This document shows, in pieces, positions 44,468 through 52,302 of a DNA stretch of 58,024 nt. Source of the DNA: an uncultured Pelagibacteraceae bacterium (GTDB taxonomy: Bacteria; Pseudomonadota; Alphaproteobacteria; Pelagibacterales; AG-422-B15); NCBI GenBank assembly GCA_902524795.1, contig CABZEU010000007.1, forward strand, positions 1 through 58,024. The letters are read 5' to 3'. Under the pieces are notes generated by a model. The model saw nothing but the letters and a program-made list of their open reading frames with translations. It was not told the DNA's origin and made no database searches. A program made the translations under genes and the position numbers. Position 1 is the first letter of the stretch. The number at the start of each line of letters is the position of its first letter.

Positions 44468-45232
44468 ATGGATACCCAAAATAAGCCACTTATTGCAGTT
44501 TTTGCAGATGTTATTAAGAAAGAGGAGTTGCATCGAACTTACCACGCATCTGGAACCAATTATATTAAAGCTGTTTCTGAAGCTACTAGCTGTATACCAG
44601 TAATACTTCCTGCATTTGGATCAAGTGTAGATTATAGAGACACACTTCGTAAATTTGATGGAGTTTTATTAACTGGTAGCCTCTCAAATGTTTATCCAGA
44701 GTTTTATAATAAAGATAAAATTGTTGAACCATTAGATATTGAGAGAGATAAGACAGTGCTGCCAATGGTTGATTTTATATTTCAAAATGAGATTCCCATG
44801 CTTGCAATATGTAGGGGTTTTCAAGAAGTTAATGTTGCTTTGGGAGGGTCACTGTATGCAGATATTCATGAGGTGCCAGGCAGAATGGATCATCGGTGCC
44901 CAGAATCTGATGATCCTGACGTACAATTTTCTAAACAACATGAAGTCTATTTAAAAGAAAATGGAAAATTTGAAAAATTAGCTGGCACTCCGACGATCGA
45001 GGTGAATTCACTACATACGCAAGGAATTGATGAATTAGCAAATGAATTAGTTGCCGAAGGAGTTGCCAAGGACGAAACAGTGGAGGCAATAAGTTTGTCT
45101 GGCTATAGTGGATATTTTTTTGGTGTACAGTGGCATCCTGAATATTCTGCAACCACTGACGATTTTTCTAAAAAGTTATTTGCAAGCTTTAGCGAGTCCG
45201 TTGAAAAAAATAGTTTAAAGAAAATTAAATAA
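44468..45232 (+). CDS. Gamma-glutamyl-gamma-aminobutyrate hydrolase-like protein (PuuD-like)
   Basis: A 254-residue class I glutamine-amidotransferase-like hydrolase. The triad is C115 (AICRGFQ), H223 and E225 (QWHPEYS), and GGSLYADI follows as in PuuD. In the Puu route it removes glutamate from the gamma-glutamylated amino acid formed after oxidation. Together with the PuuA-like and PuuB-like genes it completes a glutamylation pathway spread over about 22 kb; a dedicated PuuC is not obvious in that region. Its end overlaps the LysE gene, which is convergent, by eight bases. Confidence 0.88.
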   Translation: MDTQNKPLIAVFADVIKKEELHRTYHASGTNYIKAVSEATSCIPVILPAFGSSVDYRDTLRKFDGVLLTGSLSNVYPEFYNKDKIVEPLDIERDKTVLPMVDFIFQNEIPMLAICRGFQEVNVALGGSLYADIHEVPGRMDHRCPESDDPDVQFSKQHEVYLKENGKFEKLAGTPTIEVNSLHTQGIDELANELVAEGVAKDETVEAISLSGYSGYFFGVQWHPEYSATTDDFSKKLFASFSESVEKNSLKKIK

Positions 45233-45851
45233 AAAAATTACTATAAATTACAGTGCCGACTGTAAGCATAGCTAAAATAAAAACTATTGATTGACGCAAA
45301 AAATTTTTTTGACTTAGAAAATTAAAAATAAGACTTCCTGCCCAGCACCATACTGAGTGGGAAACTGATTGTATTAAAAAAAATGTTGAGGCTATAATTA
45401 AAACTTCTAATGTCCAGTTTGTAGTTGAGCTTGTACTTCCAAAAGAAGTGAATTGAGTGTAGGCAGCGATCACCATGGCCCAACCTTTGGGATTGAGAGG
45501 GTGCACTAAAATACCATTAAAAAAGTTAGGCACTTTACTTTCTGAATCTATGTTATAAGTTGATTTTAAATTTAGAAACATTATTTTATAAGATAGCCAG
45601 CAAATGTAACCCGTCCCAACTATTTTTATTACATTTATTATGAATGGGTTTGAATTTAATAAGGTTAAAAAACCTATACCAAGTCCAATTGTTAAAAAAA
45701 GTTTTCCAAAAGTGACACCGGCAACAAATGGCAATGATTTGAGTAGTCCATGTTGAGCACCAGAACTCATCAATAATAGATTGGCGGGTCCGGGTGTAGT
45801 AACCATTATTAATGCAAATATAAAAAAGGCTGGGTAAAGTGAGAGAGTCAT
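45225..45851 (-). CDS. LysE/RhtB-family amino-acid exporter
   Basis: A 208-residue membrane protein with about six segments and the family signature TPGPANLLLMSSGAQHGLLKSLPFVAGVTFGK (about residues 19-50, in short parts) plus LVHPLNPKGWAMVIAAYTQF. It exports amino acids or derivatives to avoid overload. It overlaps pdxA by four bases and is transcribed after it. Substrate not predictable, but a basic amino acid would suit the neighbouring amine genes. Confidence 0.87.
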   Translation of the reverse strand: MTLSLYPAFFIFALIMVTTPGPANLLLMSSGAQHGLLKSLPFVAGVTFGKLFLTIGLGIGFLTLLNSNPFIINVIKIVGTGYICWLSYKIMFLNLKSTYNIDSESKVPNFFNGILVHPLNPKGWAMVIAAYTQFTSFGSTSSTTNWTLEVLIIASTFFLIQSVSHSVWCWAGSLIFNFLSQKNFLRQSIVFILAMLTVGTVIYSNFFI

Positions 45852-46846
45852 AACCCTCTATTTTTAGCTATTACCTTTGCCATTCCAATGGCTGCTAATA
45901 AACTATCACATGAAGCGACAAACTTTTTTGCTATATCCAATCCAGTTCCATGGTCAGGACTGGTTCTTACAAATGACAGTCCAGCTGTATAATTAATGGT
46001 GTTATGAAAATCAATAACCTTTATTGGTATTAAAGCCTGATCATGATACATGCAGATAAATGAATCAAATTTCTTAATATTTGAATCTCTAAATAATGAA
46101 TCTGCAGGATAAGGCCCAGAAACATTTATACCTTTTTTCTTACATACATCTATTGCAGGAATTATTTTTATGATCTCTTCTTTTCCTAAAATACCCCCAT
46201 CACCTGAATGAGGGTTAAGACCGCTAACGGCAATTTTTGGTTTAGGAACTCCAAAATCTTTTTTTAATGTTTGATTAACATTAAGAATGGAGCTAGTAAT
46301 ATTTTTTATATTTATTTTTTTCGCAACATCTTTTAATGCAACATGTGTTGTGACTGGTATAACCTTCATTTTCTTATTTAACAAAAACATCATTTCATTT
46401 GATTTTTCATCTTTTTTTGCAAGGTATTCTGTATGCCCTTTAAATCTCCTAAGTTTTTTGGCAATAACTTCTTTATTGATTGGGTTTGTAACAATTCCAG
46501 AGATTACATTTCGTTTTGCAAAATCTATGGCCATATCAATTGACTGCAATATTGCACCAGCATTACTGTAATTTCTTTTACCGAGCTGAGTCTTTGCATC
46601 AATCTTTATGGGAATAATCGGTAGATATTTTTTATTTACACTTAAAGCCTCTGAAGGATTATCAATCATTTGAACTTTTAAACCTACTTTCATTTTTTTT
46701 ATAACTCTTCTTACATAGACCGGGTCATGAATTAAAAAAAATTTTAGGTTTGTATTTTTTTTTATCCAAGCTTTGATAGTTATTTCTGTACTAATACCTG
46801 ACGGGTCTCCCATGGTGACCGCAATTAAATTCTTATTTTTACTCAT
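45848..46846 (-). CDS. pdxA: 4-hydroxythreonine-4-phosphate dehydrogenase
   Basis: NAD-dependent enzyme of the DXP-dependent pyridoxal phosphate pathway. The 332 residues contain TMGDPSGISTEI, the KGHTEYLAKK motif with the substrate histidine, MYHDQALIPIK and SFVRTSPDHGTGLDIA, all family hallmarks. Normal length. It overlaps the lysE-like gene and the SLT-lipoprotein gene by a few bases each. The usual ksgA/surA partners are not adjacent here. Confidence 0.94.
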   Translation of the reverse strand: MSKNKNLIAVTMGDPSGISTEITIKAWIKKNTNLKFFLIHDPVYVRRVIKKMKVGLKVQMIDNPSEALSVNKKYLPIIPIKIDAKTQLGKRNYSNAGAILQSIDMAIDFAKRNVISGIVTNPINKEVIAKKLRRFKGHTEYLAKKDEKSNEMMFLLNKKMKVIPVTTHVALKDVAKKINIKNITSSILNVNQTLKKDFGVPKPKIAVSGLNPHSGDGGILGKEEIIKIIPAIDVCKKKGINVSGPYPADSLFRDSNIKKFDSFICMYHDQALIPIKVIDFHNTINYTAGLSFVRTSPDHGTGLDIAKKFVASCDSLLAAIGMAKVIAKNRGL

Positions 46847-47448
46847 TAAAAAATTCCTAGAAACTTTTTCTTAAATTTGTGTTCACACTCATTGAGCTGG
46901 CTTCTATATTTGTCAGATCGAAGTTTGACGTTATTGGCAACATCAATCAACCAGTTTTGATTTTTATAGGATTTCTTTTTATACCCTCCGTGTCCTTCAT
47001 GGTATGCTAAATATTGGCTATAAGCATCACTTTTGCTTATCCCATTAATTTTATTAGACTTATTTATATACCAACCCGTAAAGTCTATGGCATCTGCAAA
47101 ATTAACTCGCGATGCTAAAGGTTTCTTATTTTCAGTTCTATACCAATCCCAGGTTGCATCAATTGCTTGAGTATAACCAAATGCACTAGATTTTCTTTTC
47201 CAGGGTATAACACCTAAAATCTTGGTTCTCGCAGGTTTAATTCTATTTTGAAATGCAGATTCTTGTCTTAAAATTGACATTTGAACATGAATGGGTGCAC
47301 CCCATTTTTCATATGATTTATTTGCCAATCTATACCATGAGGATTTTTGCTCAAAGATAGAGCAAATATTCTCTTGTTTTGCAGGCGGCTTACTTGCACA
47401 ACTGAATAATATAAAAAAACTAATTAGTATTAGTATGAATACTCTCAT
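46846..47448 (-). CDS. Lipoprotein with lytic-transglycosylase (SLT)-like domain
   Basis: A 200-residue exported protein: hydrophobic signal 3-15 then lipobox LFSC with lipidated C17. The mature part resembles an SLT domain, with probable catalytic E63 in ILRQESAF, SAFGYTQAIDATWDWY, and the closing YLAYHEGHGGY. It would cleave or bind peptidoglycan, anchored in a membrane. It overlaps pdxA by one base. Some members of this group are listed only as uncharacterised lipoproteins. Confidence 0.8.
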   Translation of the reverse strand: MRVFILILISFFILFSCASKPPAKQENICSIFEQKSSWYRLANKSYEKWGAPIHVQMSILRQESAFQNRIKPARTKILGVIPWKRKSSAFGYTQAIDATWDWYRTENKKPLASRVNFADAIDFTGWYINKSNKINGISKSDAYSQYLAYHEGHGGYKKKSYKNQNWLIDVANNVKLRSDKYRSQLNECEHKFKKKFLGIF

Positions 47449-47501
47449 TTATTTACTCATTTACTTTAAAAGTTTTAAATAATACCTTTCTCGAACATCA
47501 A

Positions 47502-48401
47502 ATGAAACAAATAAATCATCCTATTGTTATCAGCTATATATTCATTTTTTTATTAGCATTAATCTGGGGAGTAAACTTCCTGTTTATTAAAATCGCAGTC
47601 TTAGAAATAAGCCCCGTTAATAATGTTTTCCTAAGATTAATTTTGGCATCAACAATACTTTATTTCTATATGAGATTTACAGGAAATAGACTTCAATTAA
47701 CAATTAATTATCTTTTTTTTTATTTTGTTATTGGAGCATTAGGTAATGCAATTCCATTTTTTTTAATTTCAACGGCTGAAATTAATATTGATGCAGGTAT
47801 AGCTGGTGTTCTCATGTCCCCTATGCCATTAATAACCTTAGCGCTATCGGCAATTATTTTGAGAGATGAAAAAATTAATTTTCTTAAATCGTTTAGTTTT
47901 ATTACAGCGTTTCTTGGCCTACTTATACTCTTTGGTTTTGAAAATTTGAATCAGCTTGGAGGTGACAATAAAATTGAATTTTATAGTCAAATTGCAGCAT
48001 TAGTTGGTGCATGTTCTTATGCATTAAATGCCGTTATATCTAAACTTGTTCCAAAAATAAATTTTATTTCACTTGCAACTGGGGTAACAATAGCGGCAAC
48101 ATTATTGATGTTACCCTTTTCTATTTTCTATCAGCCTTTTTGGCTAGAAAGTTATAGTTCGCCAACAGTCGTTTCATTATTAATACAAGGGATATTTGCT
48201 ACAGCAGTAGCCAGTTTACTTTTTTTTAAAGTCATTGAAACAAGAGGACCCGTCTTTTTATCACTAATTAATTTTTTAGTACCTTTAATAGCTTATTTTT
48301 CTGGAGTTATATTTCTGGGAGAAATCATAAGAGTGAATGTACTAGTTTCACTCTCCATGATATTATTTGCTTTGTATCTCAATCATATTTCTAATAGATA
48401 A
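47502..48401 (+). CDS. EamA/DMT-family transporter
   Basis: A 299-residue membrane protein with two EamA repeats (about 10-140 and 155-295) and about ten segments. The opening LLALIWGVNFLFIKIAV and the VSVGA-like end of repeat 1 (AGVLMSPMPLITLALSAIILRDE) are typical. Exporter of unknown substrate; a second EamA gene at 20641 is not a close copy. It ends five bases before the preferred LivG-like start and may be transcribed with that operon. Confidence 0.87.
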   Translation: MKQINHPIVISYIFIFLLALIWGVNFLFIKIAVLEISPVNNVFLRLILASTILYFYMRFTGNRLQLTINYLFFYFVIGALGNAIPFFLISTAEINIDAGIAGVLMSPMPLITLALSAIILRDEKINFLKSFSFITAFLGLLILFGFENLNQLGGDNKIEFYSQIAALVGACSYALNAVISKLVPKINFISLATGVTIAATLLMLPFSIFYQPFWLESYSSPTVVSLLIQGIFATAVASLLFFKVIETRGPVFLSLINFLVPLIAYFSGVIFLGEIIRVNVLVSLSMILFALYLNHISNR

Positions 48402-48405
48402 AAAG

Positions 48406-49170
48406 ATGTTAAATATAAAAGATGTTTCAGTAAATTTTGGAGGCATCAGAGCTGTTGATAAAGCCAGTATGCAGATTGAGACTGGAAAAATTACAGGTCT
48501 CATAGGACCCAACGGAGCAGGAAAAACAACATTATTTAACATCATAGCTGGCAATATCAAACCAACTATGGGTAAAGTCATTTTAGATGAACATGACGTT
48601 ACATCTCTTCCTTCTCACGAACTATTTGAAAGAGGTGTATTAAGAACCTTTCAATTAGCGCATGAATTTTCAAATATGACTGTGCTTGAAAATTTGATGG
48701 TGGTTCCTGGAATGCAAACAGGTGAAAAAATTTTTAATACATGGTTTCAAAGGAAAAGAATTGAAAATGAAGAAAAAGAAATAAAAGAAAAGGCTCTTGA
48801 GGTAATAAACTTTCTAAAGCTTGATCATTTAATCTATGAACTGGCAGGTAATTTATCTGGTGGACAAAAAAAATTATTAGAATTAGGTCGTACAATGATG
48901 GTCGATGCTAAAATTGTATTGCTCGATGAAGTTGGTGCGGGTGTAAATAGAACTCTTTTAAATGATATAACAGATATAATAAAAAAATTAAATCGTGAAA
49001 AAAATTATACTTTTTTTATGATTGAACACGACATGAACTTTTTGTCTAAACTTTGTGATAAAGTGATTGTTATGACTGAAGGATCTGTTCTCGTTGAAGG
49101 AGGAATAGATGAAATCAAGAAAAATGAAAAAGTTATAGAAGCCTATCTCGGGCGAGGACAAACAGAATGA
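48406..49170 (+). CDS. LivG-type ABC ATPase (branched-chain amino acid/urea/amide importer)
   Basis: An ABC ATPase of about 254 residues with Walker A GPNGAGKTT, a LivG-type RTFQLAHEFSNMTVLENLMV segment, signature NLSGGQKKLLELGRTMM, Walker B VLLDEV and switch FFMIEHDM. An upstream in-frame ATG at 48367 would add 13 residues inside the end of the EamA gene; I chose the ATG at 48406 because it gives the usual MLNIKDVSVNFGG start. In Walker B an E-V replaces the usual E-P, common in LivG. It overlaps the LivF-like gene by four bases. Confidence 0.9.
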   Translation: MLNIKDVSVNFGGIRAVDKASMQIETGKITGLIGPNGAGKTTLFNIIAGNIKPTMGKVILDEHDVTSLPSHELFERGVLRTFQLAHEFSNMTVLENLMVVPGMQTGEKIFNTWFQRKRIENEEKEIKEKALEVINFLKLDHLIYELAGNLSGGQKKLLELGRTMMVDAKIVLLDEVGAGVNRTLLNDITDIIKKLNREKNYTFFMIEHDMNFLSKLCDKVIVMTEGSVLVEGGIDEIKKNEKVIEAYLGRGQTE

Positions 49171-49874
49171 GCAAATTTTTAAGTTGCACTAACATGACTG
49201 GTGGATATGGAGGTGAGGACATACTCCACAGTTGTAATATAGAGGTCAACGAAAAAGAAATAGTCGTTATTGTAGGACCAAATGGCGCTGGCAAATCTAC
49301 TGCCATGAAAGCAATGTTAGGCATGATAGATCTTAAGAGTGGGGATATAATCCTTGATGGAAACGATATTTCAAATCTCTCACCTCAAAAAAGAGTTGCA
49401 GCAGGAATTGCTTTTGTTCCCCAATCGATGAATATATTTAGTGAACTTACTGTAGAAGAAAATTTAGAGATGGGTGGATTTTTAAGAGATGGAGACATAC
49501 AAAAAACAATTGATGAGATATACGAATTATTTCCAGCAATGAAAGAAAAACGTAGTCAACTTGCAGGAGAACTTTCTGGTGGTCAAAGGCAACAAGTTGC
49601 TGTTAGTCGGGCATTAATGACTCAGCCTAAAGTATTGATGCTAGATGAGCCGACAGCAGGCGTGTCTCCAATTGTAGTGGATGAAATTTTTGATCGTATT
49701 ATCCAAATAAAAGAAACGGGTGTCGCGGTAGTCATTGTTGAGCAAAATGCCAAGCAAGCACTAAAAATAGCAGATTTTGGTCATGTTTTGGTAAATGGCG
49801 AAAATAGATTTTATGGTAAAGGGAATGAATTATTAACTGATCCTGAAGTAAGAAAGAGTTTTTTAGGAGGTTGA
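49167..49874 (+). CDS. LivF-type ABC ATPase
   Basis: A 235-residue ABC ATPase. Walker A GPNGAGKST, LivF-type GIAFVPQSMNIFSELTVEENLEMG, signature ELSGGQRQQVAVSRALM, Walker B VLMLDEPTAGVSP and switch IVEQNAKQAL are all there. It pairs with the LivG-like ATPase (overlap of four bases) and is followed after one base by the LivH-like permease. Confidence 0.93.
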   Translation: MSKFLSCTNMTGGYGGEDILHSCNIEVNEKEIVVIVGPNGAGKSTAMKAMLGMIDLKSGDIILDGNDISNLSPQKRVAAGIAFVPQSMNIFSELTVEENLEMGGFLRDGDIQKTIDEIYELFPAMKEKRSQLAGELSGGQRQQVAVSRALMTQPKVLMLDEPTAGVSPIVVDEIFDRIIQIKETGVAVVIVEQNAKQALKIADFGHVLVNGENRFYGKGNELLTDPEVRKSFLGG

Positions 49875-49875
49875 T

Positions 49876-50895
49876 ATGGATAATATTGAATTAATGAATG
49901 CATTGGTCCTTATATCAAATTTTGTCCTTATCCCCGCTCTATCTTATGGTAGCCAACTTGCCTTGGCTACTCTCAGCTTAACAATAATATATGGCGTATT
50001 AAGATTTTCTAATTTTGCTCAAGCTGACTGGATGTCGTTCGGAACAATGACAACAATATTATTCACGTGGTATTTACAGAGTTTAGGAATAACTGGTGAC
50101 TTCTTACCAACTGCACTAATAGCGCTACCATTTGCAATTATATTAACCGCACTCTTTTGTCTCTTAATAGACAGATCTGTTTATAGCTTTTATCGAAAGA
50201 AGAAAAGTCCACCAATTGTTCTAATGATAGTATCAGTGGGAGTAATGTTTATTTTACAGGCAATTGTAAGATTTGTAATTGGTCCAAATGATAGAAAATT
50301 TTTTGATGGAGAAAAATTCATTATCCATGCTCTTGATTTCAAAGATTACTTTGGACTTTCTGAAGGACTTACAATTAAATCCACTCAGCTAATCACCCTT
50401 ATAGTAGCTATCACCGCGATGGTGAGTTTATTTTATTTTCTTCAGCGAACCAAAATGGGAAAATCAATGCGAGCATATTCAAATAACGAGGACCTCGCAT
50501 TATTATCTGGAATAAATCCTGAAAGAGTAGTTTTAATTACTTGGGTTATTGCATCAGCACTTATTACAACTGCAGGTGTTCTTTATGGACTCGATAAAAG
50601 CTTCAAACCATTTACTTATTTTAATTTATTACTACCAATGTTTGCTGCGGCGATTGTTGGTGGTATAGGATCCCCCATTGGTGCTGTTATTGGTGGATAT
50701 GTCATAGCTTTTTCTGAAATTACATTAACCTATGCATATAAGAAGTTCTTCGTTTACTTATTACCAGAAAGTTTAGAACCGTCAGGTTTAATGCAGGTAC
50801 TCTCCACAGATTATAAATTTGCAATTTCATTCATTATCTTAGTGATTGTATTAATTGTTCGCCCAACAGGAATTGTAAGAGGGAAAATTATATGA
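49876..50895 (+). CDS. LivH-type ABC permease
   Basis: A 339-residue membrane protein with about eight segments. It has TLSLTIIYGVLRFSNFAQADWMSFG near the N-terminus, the AYSNNEDLALLSGINPERVVLITWVIASALITTAGVLYG coupling region, and MFAAAIVGGIGSPIGAVIGGYVIAFSE, all typical of LivH. It overlaps the LivM-like gene by four bases. Confidence 0.92.
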   Translation: MDNIELMNALVLISNFVLIPALSYGSQLALATLSLTIIYGVLRFSNFAQADWMSFGTMTTILFTWYLQSLGITGDFLPTALIALPFAIILTALFCLLIDRSVYSFYRKKKSPPIVLMIVSVGVMFILQAIVRFVIGPNDRKFFDGEKFIIHALDFKDYFGLSEGLTIKSTQLITLIVAITAMVSLFYFLQRTKMGKSMRAYSNNEDLALLSGINPERVVLITWVIASALITTAGVLYGLDKSFKPFTYFNLLLPMFAAAIVGGIGSPIGAVIGGYVIAFSEITLTYAYKKFFVYLLPESLEPSGLMQVLSTDYKFAISFIILVIVLIVRPTGIVRGKII

Positions 50896-52262
50896 CAGAT
50901 GATTTAAGAGCACCTCTTGCATTTACTTTTATGGGGATACTGCTGGCTTTAGTTGGCTTCACTCAATCGTGGTCTGTATCTCTGAGTATAATTAATTTAT
51001 GTCTCATTTCCTCAATAATGGCTATTGGAGTAAATTTGCAGTGGGGATATGGCGGGCTATTTAATGCTGGAGTAATGGGTTTCACCGCTTTAGGAGGGCT
51101 TACTGCAGTACTAGTCTCTTATGATCCAGTCTATGAAGCGTGGGATAAAGCCGGCATAGGTATTTTGATCAGTGCAATTATCTTAGTTGTAAGTATCACT
51201 TTGATTTTATTTGCTTACAGAAATATATTTAGCCCCCAATTTAGGAATACATCAATTATTATAATTATAATTTCTGCCATTCTTGGAATAAACAGTTTCT
51301 ATGGACCATCTATTGATATTATTGAATCAATAAATCCTGCTAAGACAGGTTTTTTAGGAGGATTAGGTCTACCAATTATTTTTTCATGGGTCATTGCTGC
51401 ATTTGTAGCAGGAATAGTTGCATGGGTAATTGGAAGGCTAACTTTAAGACTTAGATCAGACTATCTTGCAATAGCCACATTAGGTATATCTGAAATTGTG
51501 ATAGCAATTGTTAAACATGAAGATTGGCTATCAAGGGGAGTTAAGAATGTTTCTGGACTCGATCGACCTGTTCCTTATGAAATAGAGCTTCAACAATCAG
51601 AATGGTTCATCAATCTTGTAGAAAGAATAAATTATGGAACTCTGAATAGTGTACAAGCAGTTTCGTCAAGGCAAGATCTGCTCAATGATTTAATTATTGT
51701 TAGTTCGGGTATATTTGTAAAATTATGTTATGCAGGTCTATTCTTATCAGTTCTCTTATTAATTTTTTATCTAAGTCATCTTGCACTTAACTCTCCATGG
51801 GGAAGAATGTTAAGAGCGATCCGAGACAATGAAGAAGCTGCTAGCGCAATGGGTAAAAATATTTTTGCGCAACATTTACAAATATTCATAATTGGTTCAG
51901 CTATAATTGGAATTGCAGGAGCGATGCTTACAACACTTGACGGTCAATTTACTCCAGGATCTTATAGGCCATTAAGATTTACATTTATTATCTGGCTTAT
52001 GGTTATAGTTGGAGGGTCAGGAAATAATTTAGGATCAATATTTGGTGGATTTTTTGTTTGGTTTATTTGGATTGAAGCAGAACCTTTATCAATAGGATTT
52101 ATGAATCTTCTAGCAAGTGGCTTCGAATATGACAATCCAATAAGAATGCACCTTCTAGGAAGCGCAGCTCATCTTCGTTTATTTATCATGGGTCTTTTAC
52201 TTTTACTCGCACTTAGATTTATGCCAAGAGGAGTCATTCCTGAAAGAATACAAAAAAAATAG
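50892..52262 (+). CDS. LivM-type ABC permease, long form
   Basis: A 456-residue membrane protein, longer than the usual 320-430. Core LivM parts are GVNLQWGYGGLFNAGVMGF, LRLRSDYLAIATLGISEI, WGRMLRAIRDNEEAASAMGKN and the gating GAMLTTLDGQFTPGSY region. The extra length lies in a hydrophilic segment of about 60 residues (near 210-270, around NYGTLNSVQAVSSRQD) and an extra hydrophobic stretch (near 115-130). Last gene of the transporter operon; a hairpin terminator begins at its stop codon. Confidence 0.9.
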   Translation: MTDDLRAPLAFTFMGILLALVGFTQSWSVSLSIINLCLISSIMAIGVNLQWGYGGLFNAGVMGFTALGGLTAVLVSYDPVYEAWDKAGIGILISAIILVVSITLILFAYRNIFSPQFRNTSIIIIIISAILGINSFYGPSIDIIESINPAKTGFLGGLGLPIIFSWVIAAFVAGIVAWVIGRLTLRLRSDYLAIATLGISEIVIAIVKHEDWLSRGVKNVSGLDRPVPYEIELQQSEWFINLVERINYGTLNSVQAVSSRQDLLNDLIIVSSGIFVKLCYAGLFLSVLLLIFYLSHLALNSPWGRMLRAIRDNEEAASAMGKNIFAQHLQIFIIGSAIIGIAGAMLTTLDGQFTPGSYRPLRFTFIIWLMVIVGGSGNNLGSIFGGFFVWFIWIEAEPLSIGFMNLLASGFEYDNPIRMHLLGSAAHLRLFIMGLLLLLALRFMPRGVIPERIQKK

Positions 52263-52283
52263 GGGCCAAAGAAGGCCCCTATT
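52258..52283. terminator. Strong hairpin terminator between the Liv operon and its binding-protein gene
   Basis: AATAGGGGCC and GGCCCCTATT, a perfect 10-base stem with a six-base loop (AAAGAA). On the minus strand it is followed by a run of eight Ts (complement of 52250-52257 A-run), so it clearly ends the binding-protein transcript, and it probably slows the LivM transcript too. The + strand tail (ATTAAATTAAAA) is weaker. Confidence 0.85.
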
Positions 52284-52302
52284 AAATTAAAATGGTAAGA
52301 AA

